41,858 bases of DNA from Rhodocyclales bacterium (GCA_016177805.1 JACOUN010000045.1:1-41858), one strand, 5' to 3'; shown: positions 24,524 to 33,271, numbered from the stretch's first letter. Notes: generated by a model from the sequence alone, not told the origin. Numbers and translations are program-made.

Positions 24524-24686
24524 TGGTCTGCTTCGCAAATACCGAAACACGAAAACGCGTCTTGTGGCGCATGGCTGCGTTACTCATCCTCGCAATAGTT
24601 ACGACTATTGCTGCGGTTCGCGCCTTGCCCTGCACCACAATCCATCGTTTTCGTCATGTTCCTTGATTTGCGAAGCAGACCACTAG
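24520..24686 (+). repeat. Hairpin element A, copy 2 (MITE/REP-like, 167 bp)
   Basis: It runs from CTAGTGGTCTGCTTCGCAAA to TTTGCGAAGCAGACCACTAG with about 21-bp perfect terminal inverted repeats, the same internal arms and the same apical GCAATAG-TTACGA-CTATTGC as the copy at 6775-6942. The sequences differ at four bases plus one indel. The left end overlaps the hrpA stop codon (TAG, 24521-24523). The right end joins hairpin element B directly. Both A copies are in the same orientation, about 17.7 kb apart. Confidence 0.88.
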
Positions 24687-24848
24687 CAGCCTGTCGGACT
24701 TGAGGCTGATCTACTGCGCCGGTGGGAAAACCGGTCCATATTTGCCCGGTTTCTCGTTGCATAGAACCACTATGCGCCTCGAAACCGGGCAAATCTGTCC
24801 TCGTTTTCCCACCCGGCTCGTGACGATCGCTCAAGTCCGACAGGCTGC
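24686..24848 (+). repeat. Hairpin element B (163 bp, single copy in window)
   Basis: Perfect 19-bp terminal inverted repeats, GCAGCCTGTCGGACTTGAG and CTCAAGTCCGACAGGCTGC. Inner arms pair as GCCGG-TGGGAAAAC with GTTTTCCCACCCGGC (one bulge) and as ATTTGCCCGGTTTC with GAAACCGGGCAAAT (14 bp perfect); the apex is GCATAG/CTATGC. The size, terminal arms and GC(A)ATAG-type apex are like element A, although the sequences differ. It is probably another non-autonomous mobile hairpin, inserted beside A. It lies only 71 bp upstream of the sigma54-activator gene. Confidence 0.82.
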
Positions 24849-24862
24849 CAGGATTCGGCGCT

Positions 24863-24868
24863 TATAAT
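24863..24868 (+). promoter_or_regulatory. Candidate -10 box for the regulator gene
   Basis: A perfect TATAAT lies 52 bp upstream of the response-regulator start. A -35 at normal spacing would fall at about 24840-24845, inside the right arm of hairpin element B, where the sequence (ACAGGC) is a poor match. The element may therefore have replaced or altered the original -35 region. Confidence 0.4.
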
Positions 24869-24919
24869 CAAGCGTTTGCGCGCGTGCGACAGAGGGCGTG
24901 CATCAACCGGCGAGGGGCG

Positions 24920-26323
24920 ATGAAGCACGGTGACGGTGGTGAATTCGGCAACTGGCAGGCCTTTTCGGTCCTGATCGTCGATGATGAGGCCGGGATGCGC
25001 AGCTTCCTGGAGCGCGCGCTTCGGTCGCGCTGTGGTCGGGTCGAGGCCGCTTCGAGTGTCGAGGAGGCGGTCGAATGGATGGCGCGGCTGCACTTCGATC
25101 TGGTGATCCTCGACATCGCGCTGCCCGGCAAGACCGGGATCGAGTGGCTCAACGAACTGCGCCATGGCGGGTTCACCGGCGACATTGTCATGATCACGGC
25201 TTTCGCCGATCTTGAGACGGCCATCCATGCGCTGCGCGGCGGGGCCTCGGACTTCGTGCTCAAGCCCTTCCGGGTCGACCAGATCCTGAATTCAATCAAG
25301 CGCTGCTTCGAGGGCTCGCGGCTCGCGCGCGAGAACTACATCCTGCGGCGCAAGCTGGCCGAGCATGACCGTGAGGTCGCCGGCATGATTGGCCATTCGG
25401 AAAGCATCCTGCAGCTCTGCGCGCTGGTGCGTCGTGTGGCCCCGTTACCGACGACAGTGCTGCTCAGCGGCGAATCTGGAACCGGCAAGGAGGTCACGGC
25501 GCGAGCGCTGCATCAGATGAGTCCGCGGGCCGAGCGTCCGTTCGTGCCGGTCAACTGCGCCGCCATCTCGGGCGAACTGATCGAGGCCGAGCTGTTCGGC
25601 CACGTCAAGGGCGCCTTCACCGGTGCGAGCGATTCGCGCAACGGACTTTTCTACTATGCCCACGGCGGTACGTTGTTTCTCGACGAGATCGGGGAATTGC
25701 CACTGGGCATGCAGACCAAGCTGCTGCGCGTGCTCGAAGAGCACTACGTCCGGCCGGTCGGTTCGGAACGCGAAATCCCGGTGGACGTGCGCATCATCGC
25801 CGCGTCCAACCGTGATCTGGCCGCCGACGTGACCGAGGGCTGTTTCCGCAAGGATCTGTTCTACCGCCTGGCGGTGGTGGAGATGCGCATCCCCGCGCTG
25901 CGCGAGCGCGTCGAGGACATTCCGGAGCTGGTGCGCCACTTCATGGCGCAGTTTGCCGCGCGGCTCGGTGTCGAGTCGCTGGAACTCACGCCTGCGGTGG
26001 TGCGGCGGCTCAGCGCCTATGACTGGCCCGGCAACGTCCGGGAACTGCGCAACTACGTCGAGCGCTCGATGATCCTCGGCGGATTCCAGGGCATCGGGGG
26101 CAGCGGTAGCGCCGTCGCGCTCGACGCGTCCTGTACGCCGCAGCGGGCGAATCCGGCGGCACTGACGCTGGCCGAGCTGGAGCGGCGGCACATCGAGGCC
26201 GTACTCGAGGCGACGCGCGGCAACAAGTCGGAAGCAGCCCGGCGCCTGGGCATCGCCCGCAAGACACTCGAGCGGAAACTTGCCGAGTGGGGATTGGCTG
26301 CGGTGGCTGGGCACGGATGCTGA
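24920..26323 (+). CDS. NtrC-family sigma54-dependent response regulator
   Basis: A 467-residue cytoplasmic transcription activator. The REC domain (about 16-128) has the acidic pocket IVDDE and phospho-acceptor Asp65 in VILDIALPG, with Lys115 in LKPF. The AAA+ domain has Walker A GESGTGKE (184-191), the sigma54-contact loop GAFTGA, Walker B-like LFLDEIGELP and the R-finger region. A Fis-type HTH ends the protein (NKSEAARRLGIARKTLERKL). The ATG at 24920 follows GAGGGG; a longer ATG at 24884 adds 12 unlike residues. It overlaps the partner kinase by 7 bp. A -24/-12 promoter and two palindromes lie upstream of fdnG just past the kinase gene, so formate dehydrogenase is the likely target. Confidence 0.93.
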   Translation: MKHGDGGEFGNWQAFSVLIVDDEAGMRSFLERALRSRCGRVEAASSVEEAVEWMARLHFDLVILDIALPGKTGIEWLNELRHGGFTGDIVMITAFADLETAIHALRGGASDFVLKPFRVDQILNSIKRCFEGSRLARENYILRRKLAEHDREVAGMIGHSESILQLCALVRRVAPLPTTVLLSGESGTGKEVTARALHQMSPRAERPFVPVNCAAISGELIEAELFGHVKGAFTGASDSRNGLFYYAHGGTLFLDEIGELPLGMQTKLLRVLEEHYVRPVGSEREIPVDVRIIAASNRDLAADVTEGCFRKDLFYRLAVVEMRIPALRERVEDIPELVRHFMAQFAARLGVESLELTPAVVRRLSAYDWPGNVRELRNYVERSMILGGFQGIGGSGSAVALDASCTPQRANPAALTLAELERRHIEAVLEATRGNKSEAARRLGIARKTLERKLAEWGLAAVAGHGC

Positions 26324-28419
26324 ATCCGGCCCGGGCCGGAGGTGGCACGCCGCGCGCCGGCCTGTTGCGCCGCTCGGTCCGCGCCAAGCTGCTCTTCATC
26401 GCGCTGGCGCCGCTGTGCATCGGATTTCCGATCATCCTGGGGCTGGTGTGGTACTGGAGCAACACGAGCTACCAGCAGCTCCTGAACTTCAAGGTCAGCA
26501 GCGATCTGGTGACGGCGCACGAGTTCTTCGAACGCGTGATCGGCCGGATCGGCGCCAACGCCGAGGCGCTGGCCGAGGCGGCCGTGCTGCACGAGGCCCT
26601 CGCGGCGGGCGACCGTCAACGGATCGGACAAGTCCTCGATGCGGCGCGGGCGCGACATGGACTTGATTTCGTCTATGTGATCGGCCGCGACGGAGTCATG
26701 CAACACGAGAGCCCGGTGCGGGCCTCCGCCGATCCGTGGCGGCAGTGGCCACTCGTCGATCAGGCGCTCCGGGGGGGCGCGCGCAGCGGCGTCGATGTCC
26801 TGAGCCGCGAGGAGCTGGAAGCGGTTGCACCGAGCCTGAGACAGCGTGCCGCGATCGAACTGGTGCCGACCCCGCGCGCCGTGCCGGTCTCGCATCAGGT
26901 CGAAGAGCGCGGCATGGTCGTGCACGCGGCTGCACCCATCCGTGGCCGCGACGGCAAGGTGCTCGGTGTCATCGAAGCCGGCATGCTGCTCAACCGCAAC
27001 CTCGATTTCGTCGACACCATCAACGAGATCGTCTATCGCGAAGGGTCGCTGCCATTGGGGAGCAAGGGCACGACGACCCTCTTCATCGATGACACCCGGA
27101 TTGCGACCAACGTCCGTCTGTTCGAGGATCATCGCGCCCTCGGGACGCGCGTCTCGCAGCAGGTGCGCGACTATGTGCTCGGCGAAGGCGGCACATGGCT
27201 CGATTCGGCTTTCGTCGTGAACGATTTCTACGTCTCGGGCTACGAGCCGGTTGTCGACAGTTTTGGCCAACGGGTCGGCATGCTGTACGTGGGCTTTCTC
27301 GAAGCTCCGTTCCGGGAGGCCAAGCAGAATGCCTTGCGCCTGGTGCTGCTGGTGTTTGCCGGGATCGGAGTGCTCGGGACGCTCGGTTCGCTCAAATGGG
27401 CGCGCGAGATCAACCGGCCGATTGCGATGATGCAGAGCACGATCGGGCGCGTTGAGCAAGGTGACAACGCAGCGCGGGTGGGCGATACCGGTAGCCCGGA
27501 CGAACTGGGGCATCTAGCGCGCGAGTTCGACCGGCTGCTCGAACTGCTCGACCTCAAGCGTAAGGAACTGCAGCGCTGGGCCGACGAGCTGGAGATCAAG
27601 GTGCGCGAACGGACCCAGGAACTGCAGGACGCCAATGACCGCTTGATCCGCATGCAGCGTCAGTTGGTGACGAGCGAGAAGCTCGCCGCGATCGGTGAGC
27701 TGACGGCCGGCGTCGCGCACGAGATCAACAACCCGATCGCGGTGATGCAGGGCAATCTGGACGTGATGCGCGAGGTCCTCGGGGCACATGCGGAGCCGGT
27801 GCGGAAGGAGATGCGTCTGCTCGACGAGCAGGTCAACCGCATCCGGATCATCGTCACCAAGCTGCTGCAGTTCGCGCGTCCGGGTGAATTCGCCGGCTAC
27901 GTCGAGGCGGTTGACCCGGCCAGCGTCATCGCCGATTGCCTGGTGCTGACCGAGCATCATTTGAACCGGCGCGACATCGCGGTGGTGCGCGAACTGTGCG
28001 CGACGCGCGAGGCGGGCGTCAATCGCAACGAACTGCAGCAGGTGCTGATCAACCTGATCGTGAACGCGGTGCAGGCGATGCCCGAGGGCGGCACGCTGAC
28101 CCTGACCAGCCAGGACTGGGAGGACGAGCATCGCCGCCCAGGGGTCGCCATCAGCGTGCGCGATACCGGGCAGGGGATCGGTGAAGACGACATGAAGCGG
28201 ATCTTCGATCCGTTCTTCACCACCAAGAAGACTCAGGGCACCGGCCTCGGCTTGTCGATCAGCCATTCGCTGATGAAGCGCTATGGCGGCCGGATCGGGG
28301 CCGAGAGCCGGTCCGGGGAGGGGGCCGTGTTTACCGTCTGGCTGCTCGTCGAGCCCGATTTTCAGGCCGAGGCGGCGCAGGTCAATGAGGCGCTGCCGAC
28401 CGGGGAAACGGTCAACTGA
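26317..28419 (+). CDS. Cache-domain sensor histidine kinase, partner of the sigma54 regulator
   Basis: A 700-residue inner-membrane kinase. TM1 is about 24-48 (LLFIALAPLCIGFPIILGLVW), and a periplasmic double-Cache-like domain fills about 49-335, including FVYVIGRDGVMQHESPV and GTTTLFIDDTRIATNVR. TM2 is about 344-362 and HAMP about 363-420. A coiled-coil linker (KVRERTQELQDANDRLIRMQ) leads to the H box VAHEINNPIAVMQGN (His about 468). The N box is INLIVNAVQAMPEGG; G boxes are DTGQGIG and GTGLGLSIS. The NtrB/DctB-like H box (GELTAGVAHEINNP) suits an NtrC-type partner. The ATG at 26317 overlaps the regulator stop by 7 bp. The ligand is unknown; its position before fdnGHI makes formate or another small carboxylate a guess only. 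Confidence 0.92.
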   Translation: MLNPARAGGGTPRAGLLRRSVRAKLLFIALAPLCIGFPIILGLVWYWSNTSYQQLLNFKVSSDLVTAHEFFERVIGRIGANAEALAEAAVLHEALAAGDRQRIGQVLDAARARHGLDFVYVIGRDGVMQHESPVRASADPWRQWPLVDQALRGGARSGVDVLSREELEAVAPSLRQRAAIELVPTPRAVPVSHQVEERGMVVHAAAPIRGRDGKVLGVIEAGMLLNRNLDFVDTINEIVYREGSLPLGSKGTTTLFIDDTRIATNVRLFEDHRALGTRVSQQVRDYVLGEGGTWLDSAFVVNDFYVSGYEPVVDSFGQRVGMLYVGFLEAPFREAKQNALRLVLLVFAGIGVLGTLGSLKWAREINRPIAMMQSTIGRVEQGDNAARVGDTGSPDELGHLAREFDRLLELLDLKRKELQRWADELEIKVRERTQELQDANDRLIRMQRQLVTSEKLAAIGELTAGVAHEINNPIAVMQGNLDVMREVLGAHAEPVRKEMRLLDEQVNRIRIIVTKLLQFARPGEFAGYVEAVDPASVIADCLVLTEHHLNRRDIAVVRELCATREAGVNRNELQQVLINLIVNAVQAMPEGGTLTLTSQDWEDEHRRPGVAISVRDTGQGIGEDDMKRIFDPFFTTKKTQGTGLGLSISHSLMKRYGGRIGAESRSGEGAVFTVWLLVEPDFQAEAAQVNEALPTGETVN

Positions 28420-28466
28420 GTGCTTGCGAAGCATTCTGGCCAGCGGGGCCGGGTGCGGGGGCGAGC

Positions 28467-28483
28467 TGGGTCATTTTGACCCA
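28467..28483 (+). promoter_or_regulatory. Upstream activator site 1 (palindrome)
   Basis: TGGGTCA-TTT-TGACCCA is a perfect 7-bp inverted repeat with a 3-bp centre. Its centre (28475) is about 117 bp upstream of the predicted fdnG transcription start and 31 bp, about three helical turns, from site 2. Such pairs are typical binding sites for NtrC-type dimers. Confidence 0.65.
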
Positions 28484-28497
28484 ATGCGGTTGGCGAT

Positions 28498-28514
28498 ATG
28501 GACAAAATGTCCCA
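28498..28514 (+). promoter_or_regulatory. Upstream activator site 2 (palindrome)
   Basis: ATGGACA-AAA-TGTCCCA is a near-perfect inverted repeat related to site 1; read on the other strand it is TGGGACATTTTGTCCAT, giving the shared form TGGGWCATTTTGWCC. The centre (28506) is about 86 bp upstream of the predicted start site. Confidence 0.62.
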
Positions 28515-28565
28515 GGGTGCCTCTGCGCGTGCCCTCCAATCCCATGAGGCTCGGCGGGTTTTGGC

Positions 28566-28582
28566 TGGAACAGCACTTGCTA
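28566..28582 (+). promoter_or_regulatory. Sigma54 (-24/-12) promoter of the formate dehydrogenase operon
   Basis: TGGAACA-GCAC-TTGCT has GG at 28567-28568 and GC at 28579-28580 with the required 10 bp between them, and TTGC at -12. Transcription would begin near 28592. A GGCGG/CCGCC hairpin (28594-28610) would then sit at the 5' end of the message, leaving the GGGGAG (28620-28625) exposed. The strict GG-N10-GC spacing next to an NtrC-family gene makes this a strong call. Confidence 0.75.
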
Positions 28583-28635
28583 TGAATCTCCCAGGCGGGT
28601 GCTAACCGCCATAACCAAAGGGGAGAATCATCACA

Positions 28636-31600
28636 ATGAATGTTACAAGGCGGCAATTCTTCAAGGTTTGCTCCGCCGGGCTGGGAGGGTCGTCCATCGC
28701 GGTGATGGGCTTCTCGCCGACGGCCGCGCTGGCGGAAGTGCGGGCGTTCAAGCTCGCACGCGCAACCGAGACGCGGAGCACCTGTCCGTATTGCTCGGTG
28801 GCGTGCGGTCTTCTCGTTTATTCGACGGGGGACAAATCGAAAAACTCGCACAGCGAGATCATCCACGTCGAGGGCGACCCCGATAACCCCGTGAACCGCG
28901 GCACGCTGTGCCCGAAGGGCGCCGGCGTCCGCGACATGATGCAGAGCAAGGATCGCCTCAAGTGGCCGGAAGTGCGCGAGCCCGGCACCAACGAGTGGAA
29001 GCGCATCTCGTGGCACGACGCGATCGAGCGCATCGCCAAACACATGAAGGCCGACCGCGACAAGAATTTCGTCGCGCAGAACAAGGATGGCGTGACGGTG
29101 AACCGTTGGCCGACCTTCGCTGCGCTGGCGGCATCCGCGGCCACTAACGAAGGCGGCTACATCACGGTCAAGATGCTGCGCACGCTCGGCGTGACGCAGC
29201 TCGATACCCAGGCACGCATTTGACACGCTCCCACGGTGGCCAGTCTGGCTCCGAGTTTCGGGCGTGGTGCAATGACCAACCACTGGGTTGACTTCAAGAA
29301 CGCCGATGTCGTCTGGGTAATGGGCGGCAACCCCGCCGAAGCGCACCCCTGCGGCTTCAAGTGGGTGATCGAGGCGAAGAAGCAGCGCAAGGCGAAGCTG
29401 ATCGTCGTCGACCCGCGCTTCAACCGCACGGCGGCCGTGGCCGACGTCTATGCGCCGATCCGTCCGGGCAGCAACATCGCCTTCTTCGGTGGCGTCATCA
29501 ACTATCTGCTGGCGAACGACAAGATCCATCACGACTACGTGAAGCATTACACCAATGCCGCGTTCCTGATCGATCCCGGATTCAGGTTCGAGGACGGTCT
29601 CTTCTCCGGCTACGACGAAACCAAGCGCAGCTACGGCAGCAAGGACACCTGGAAGTACCAGATGGGTGCCGACGGTTTCGCCAGGATCGACGAGACCCTG
29701 CAGGATCCGAACTGCGTCTTCCAGTTGATGAAGAAGCACTATTCGCGCTACACGCCGGAGATGGTCAACAAGGTCTGCGGCACGCCGAAGGATGCCTTCC
29801 TCAAGATCTGCGAGATCGTCGCCACGACGGCGGCGCCGAACCGGACGCTGAGCTACCTGTACGCACTCGGCCTCACCGAGCACTCGAACGGATCACAGAA
29901 CATCCGTTGCGCGGCGATGATCCAGCTCCTGCTCGGCAACATGGGCATGGCCGGCGGCGGCATCAATGCGCTGCGCGGTCACTCGAACGTGCAGGGCATC
30001 ACCGACATGTGCCTGTTCGGGCAGAATCTGCCGGGGTATCTCAAAGCACCGACCGATGGCGACAAGGACTTTGCCACCTACGTTACGAAGCGCACGCCGA
30101 AGGCGCTGCGTCCGGGGCAGATGAACTTCCCGCAGAATTTCCCGAAGTGGTTCGTCAGCCTGGCCAAGGCCTGGTACGGGAACGCTGCGACGAAGGAAAC
30201 CAACTTTGCCTACGACTACTTCCCGAAACTGGGCGGCGCGTCGGATGCCTTGTCGATCTTCAACGACATGTTCCATGGCAAGGTCAATGGCTTCTTCTGC
30301 CAGGGCTTCAACCCGCTCGCCTCGCTGCCGAACAAGAAGAAGGTCGGCGATGCGCTGGCGAAGCTCAAGTACATGATCGTCATCGATCCGCTGGCGACCG
30401 ACACTTCCGAGTTCTGGAAGCCGCACGGCGAGTTCAACGAAGTCGACCCGAGCAAGATCGAGACCGAGGTCTTCCGCCTGCCGGCGACCTTCTTCTCCGA
30501 GACCTCCGGTACGTTGACCAACTCCGGCCGCGTCGTGCAGTGGGGCTGGAAGGCCGCCAGTGCGCCGGGCGATTCGAAGGATGACGCAGAAATCGTCGCC
30601 GAGCTGTTCCTCACGCTGCGCAAGATGTACGCCAAGGACGGTGGCGCCTTTCCGGATGCCATCCGCGACCTCACCTGGTCCTACAACCAGCCGCTCAGCC
30701 CGTCGCCCGAGGAGTTGCTGAAGGAGATCAACGGCAAGGCGCTGGTTGACCTCACCGACCCGAAGGATCCGACCAAGATCCTGTTCAAGGCCGGCGATCA
30801 GTTGCCCAGCTTCGGTTTCCTGCGCGACGACGGTTCGACTTCCTGCGGCAACTGGATCTACTGCGGCACCTGGTCGCAGGCGGGCAACAATACCGCCCGC
30901 CGTGATAACAGCGATCCGTCCGGTCTTGGCCAGACGCTGAACTGGGGTTACGCGTGGCCGGTCAACCGCCGCATCCTCTACAACCGCGCCTCCGCCGACC
31001 TCCAGGGCAAGCCCTGGGATGGCTCGCGCACGGTGTTGAAGTGGACGGGCAGCAAGTGGGGCGGCAACGATGTCCCGGACATGCGCCCGGACGCCGCGCC
31101 GGAAGAAGGCGTGATGCCGTTCATCATGACGCCGGAAGGTGTCGGCCGCCTGTTCTCGCGCGAGATCATGGCCGACGGACCGCTCCCCGAGCACTACGAG
31201 CCCTTCGAGTCGCCGATCGACAACAACCCGATGCATCCCAGGGTCAAGTCGAACCCGGTGGCGCGCGTGTACAAGGATGACATGGAGGCTTTCGGTACCG
31301 CCAAGGACTTCCCCTACGTTGCTACCACCTACCGTCTGACCGAGCACTTCCATTTCTGGACCAAGTACTCGAAGGTCAATGCAATCATGCAGCCGGAACA
31401 GTTCGTGGAAATCGGCGAGGAGTTGGCAAAGGAGAAGGGCATCAAGGCCGGCGACAGGGTCAAGGTGCGCTCCAACCGCGGCTTCATCAAGGCCGTGGCG
31501 GTCGTCACCAAGCGCATCAAGTCGCTCGAGGTTGACGGCAGGAAGGTGCACACCATCGGCATACCGATTCACTGGGGATTCAAGGGGACGGCGAAGCCTG

Positions 31601-31695
31601 GCTTCATCACCAATACCCTGACCCCGTTTGTCGGCGACGCCAACGTGAATACGCCTGAATTCAAGGCGTTCCTCGTCAACGTCGAGAAGATCTAA
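28636..31695 (+). CDS. fdnG: Selenocysteine formate dehydrogenase, catalytic alpha subunit (FdnG type)
   Basis: The catalytic molybdenum/tungsten bis-MGD subunit oxidises formate to CO2, probably on the periplasmic side. The full product is 1019 residues, read through an in-frame UGA at 29221-29223 as selenocysteine 196, the same position as in E. coli FdnG (1015 residues). Residues after the UGA continue the family without a break ([21 protein letters not shown]). A Tat signal begins TRRQFFK (residues 4-10). The [4Fe-4S] cluster ligands are Cys50, Cys53, Cys57 and Cys92 (CPYC...C...LCPKG). A conserved His follows Sec directly. Ordinary gene prediction would split it into 28636-29223 and 29236-31695. 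Start ATG has GGGGAG upstream; expression is likely from the sigma54 promoter. fdnH follows after 11 bp. fdnG versus the paralogous fdoG cannot be separated by sequence alone. Confidence 0.95.
29221..29252 (+). promoter_or_regulatory. UGA selenocysteine codon with bacterial SECIS-like hairpin
   Basis: The UGA (29221-29223) is followed by a hairpin GGTGGCCA-GTC-TGGCTCC (29235-29252), with the GU of its apical loop about 22 bases after the U of UGA. Position and the GU-containing loop on a short GC-rich stem match the E. coli fdnG/fdhF SECIS elements recognised by SelB, whose gene lies downstream. Confidence 0.85.
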
Positions 31696-31706
31696 GGAGA
31701 ACTGTC

Positions 31707-32594
31707 ATGGCATTGCAATCGCTAGACATCAAACAGCGCTCCGCGACCACGACGCCCGCCCCCCAGGCGCGGCAGACGATCGAGATCGCCAAGTTGATCG
31801 ACGTGTCCGCCTGCATCGGCTGCAAGGCCTGCCAGGTGGCGTGCATGGAGTGGAACGACGTGCGCGACGAGGTCGGTAGCTGTCACGGCATCTACGACAA
31901 CCCGGTGGACCTCACCGAGAACTCGTGGACCGTCATGCGCTACGCCGAGGTGGAAGAGCAGGGCAAGCTGGAGTGGCTGATAAGGAAGGACGGCTGCATG
32001 CACTGCTCCGACCCGGGCTGCCTCAAGGCCTGCCCGGCCCCCGGCGCCATCATCCAGTACGCCAACGGCATCGTGGATTTCCATCAGGAAAACTGCATCG
32101 GCTGCGGCTACTGCGTGAGCGGCTGTCCCTTCAACGTACCGCGCATCTCGAAGAAGGACAGCAAGGCCTACAAGTGCACGCTTTGTTCCGACCGTGTCGC
32201 GGTCAACCAGGCCCCGGCCTGCGCCAAGGCCTGCCCGACTGGCGCCATCCAGTTCGGCAGCAAGGAAGACATGAAGGACTACGCCGAAAAGCGCATCGCC
32301 GACCTCAAGGAACGCGGCTACCAAAAAGCGGGCCTCTACGATCCGGCGGGCGTCGGTGGTACGCACGTCATGTATGTGCTGCACCACGCCGATAGACCGG
32401 GTCTGTACAGCGGCCTGCCGCAGGATCCGGCCATCAGTCCGACCGTCAGTCTGTGGAAGGGGGTGACCAAGCCCGTCGCGGCCGCCGCGCTCGGTTTGGT
32501 CGCGCTCGGCAGCCTGTTCCATTACGTGATGAAAGGTCCGAACGAGGTCTCGAAAGAGATCGAGAAGGAAGTCGAGAAGGAGGATGCGCAATGA
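31707..32594 (+). CDS. fdnH: Formate dehydrogenase iron-sulfur beta subunit
   Basis: A 295-residue electron-transfer subunit with four [4Fe-4S] clusters. Cys motifs appear in order: [11 protein letters not shown] (about 36-46), [13 protein letters not shown] (about 98-110), [13 protein letters not shown] (about 131-143) and CTLCSDRV...[10 protein letters not shown] (about 157-180). A single C-terminal membrane helix ([20 protein letters not shown], about 252-275) anchors it, as in FdnH, and passes electrons to the cytochrome b subunit. The N-terminus has no Tat signal; the subunit is expected to be carried out with FdnG. It starts 11 bp after fdnG with AAGGAG and ends in a 4-bp overlap with fdnI. 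Confidence 0.94.
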   Translation: MALQSLDIKQRSATTTPAPQARQTIEIAKLIDVSACIGCKACQVACMEWNDVRDEVGSCHGIYDNPVDLTENSWTVMRYAEVEEQGKLEWLIRKDGCMHCSDPGCLKACPAPGAIIQYANGIVDFHQENCIGCGYCVSGCPFNVPRISKKDSKAYKCTLCSDRVAVNQAPACAKACPTGAIQFGSKEDMKDYAEKRIADLKERGYQKAGLYDPAGVGGTHVMYVLHHADRPGLYSGLPQDPAISPTVSLWKGVTKPVAAAALGLVALGSLFHYVMKGPNEVSKEIEKEVEKEDAQ

Positions 32595-33211
32595 TCCGGG
32601 ATCCGAAGGACCTGCAGCGGTATACCGCCTCGGAGCGTGCCAATCACTGGCTCGTGGGGATCTGCTTCATTCTGCTCGCGCTGTCCGGACTGGCGTTCTT
32701 TCATCCGGCCTTCTATCCGCTGGTGCAGTTTTTTGGTGGAGGACCCTGGGCGCGCATCCTGCATCCGTTCATCGGCGTGCTGATGGTGCTCGCTTTCGTC
32801 ATCATGTTCTTCCGCTTTGCCGGACTGAACCGGATGACGGCGGCGGACCGGGCGTGGCTGTCGCGCATCGGCGAAATGGTCGATGGCAACGACCATGGAA
32901 TGCCGGAGCAGGGCAAGTACAACGGCGGGCAGAAGCTGATGTTCTGGCTGATGACGCTGTCGATGATCGTGCTGGTGATCTCGGGAGTCCTGATGTGGCG
33001 CTCCCAGTTCAGCTTCGCGGTCGACGTGGTGCGCCTGGCATCGCTCGCCCATGCGTTGGCGGCGGTCGTGATGATCGTGCTGATCATCGTGCATGCCTAC
33101 GCTGCGATCTGGACCAAGGGTACCGTGCGTGCGATGTGGTACGGCACGGTCACGCGGGCATGGGCGAAGCAGCACCACCGCGCCTGGTATCGCCAGATGA
33201 CCGGCAAGTGA
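32591..33211 (+). CDS. fdnI: Formate dehydrogenase cytochrome b556 gamma subunit
   Basis: A 206-residue inner-membrane cytochrome b with four helices (about 19-38, 55-75, 112-133, 148-170). Haem-ligand candidates are His18 in SERANHWL, His56 in LHPFIGVL and His155/His169 in AHALAA and IVHAYAA, as in FdnI. The subunit hands electrons from fdnH to the quinone pool, so the complex is a respiratory, membrane-bound formate dehydrogenase. The ATG overlaps the fdnH stop by 4 bp. A GC-rich hairpin follows 19 bp after the stop. Confidence 0.93.
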   Translation: MIRDPKDLQRYTASERANHWLVGICFILLALSGLAFFHPAFYPLVQFFGGGPWARILHPFIGVLMVLAFVIMFFRFAGLNRMTAADRAWLSRIGEMVDGNDHGMPEQGKYNGGQKLMFWLMTLSMIVLVISGVLMWRSQFSFAVDVVRLASLAHALAAVVMIVLIIVHAYAAIWTKGTVRAMWYGTVTRAWAKQHHRAWYRQMTGK

Positions 33212-33230
33212 GCAGTTCCATGTGAACCGG

Positions 33231-33253
33231 CCCGCGGCGTGCGTCGCCGCGGG
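33231..33253 (+). terminator. GC-rich hairpin between fdnI and fdhE
   Basis: CCCGCGGCG-TGCGT-CGCCGCGGG is a perfect 9-bp stem with a 5-base loop, followed by CTCTTTC without a proper T-run. It is more likely an mRNA-stabilising or partial attenuation hairpin that lowers expression of fdhE and sel genes relative to the abundant dehydrogenase subunits than a full terminator. Confidence 0.5.
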
Positions 33254-33271
33254 CTCTTTCGTGATGACAAA

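Noticed and set aside
29893..31572. 559-codon minus-strand frame inside fdnG
   Set aside because: Antisense shadow of a well-conserved gene; no recognisable motif.
28636..31695. Formate dehydrogenase alpha subunit as a pseudogene or two genes split by a stop at 29221
   Set aside because: The stop is UGA at the Sec position of FdnG, a SECIS-like hairpin follows, and selA, selB and selC are downstream.
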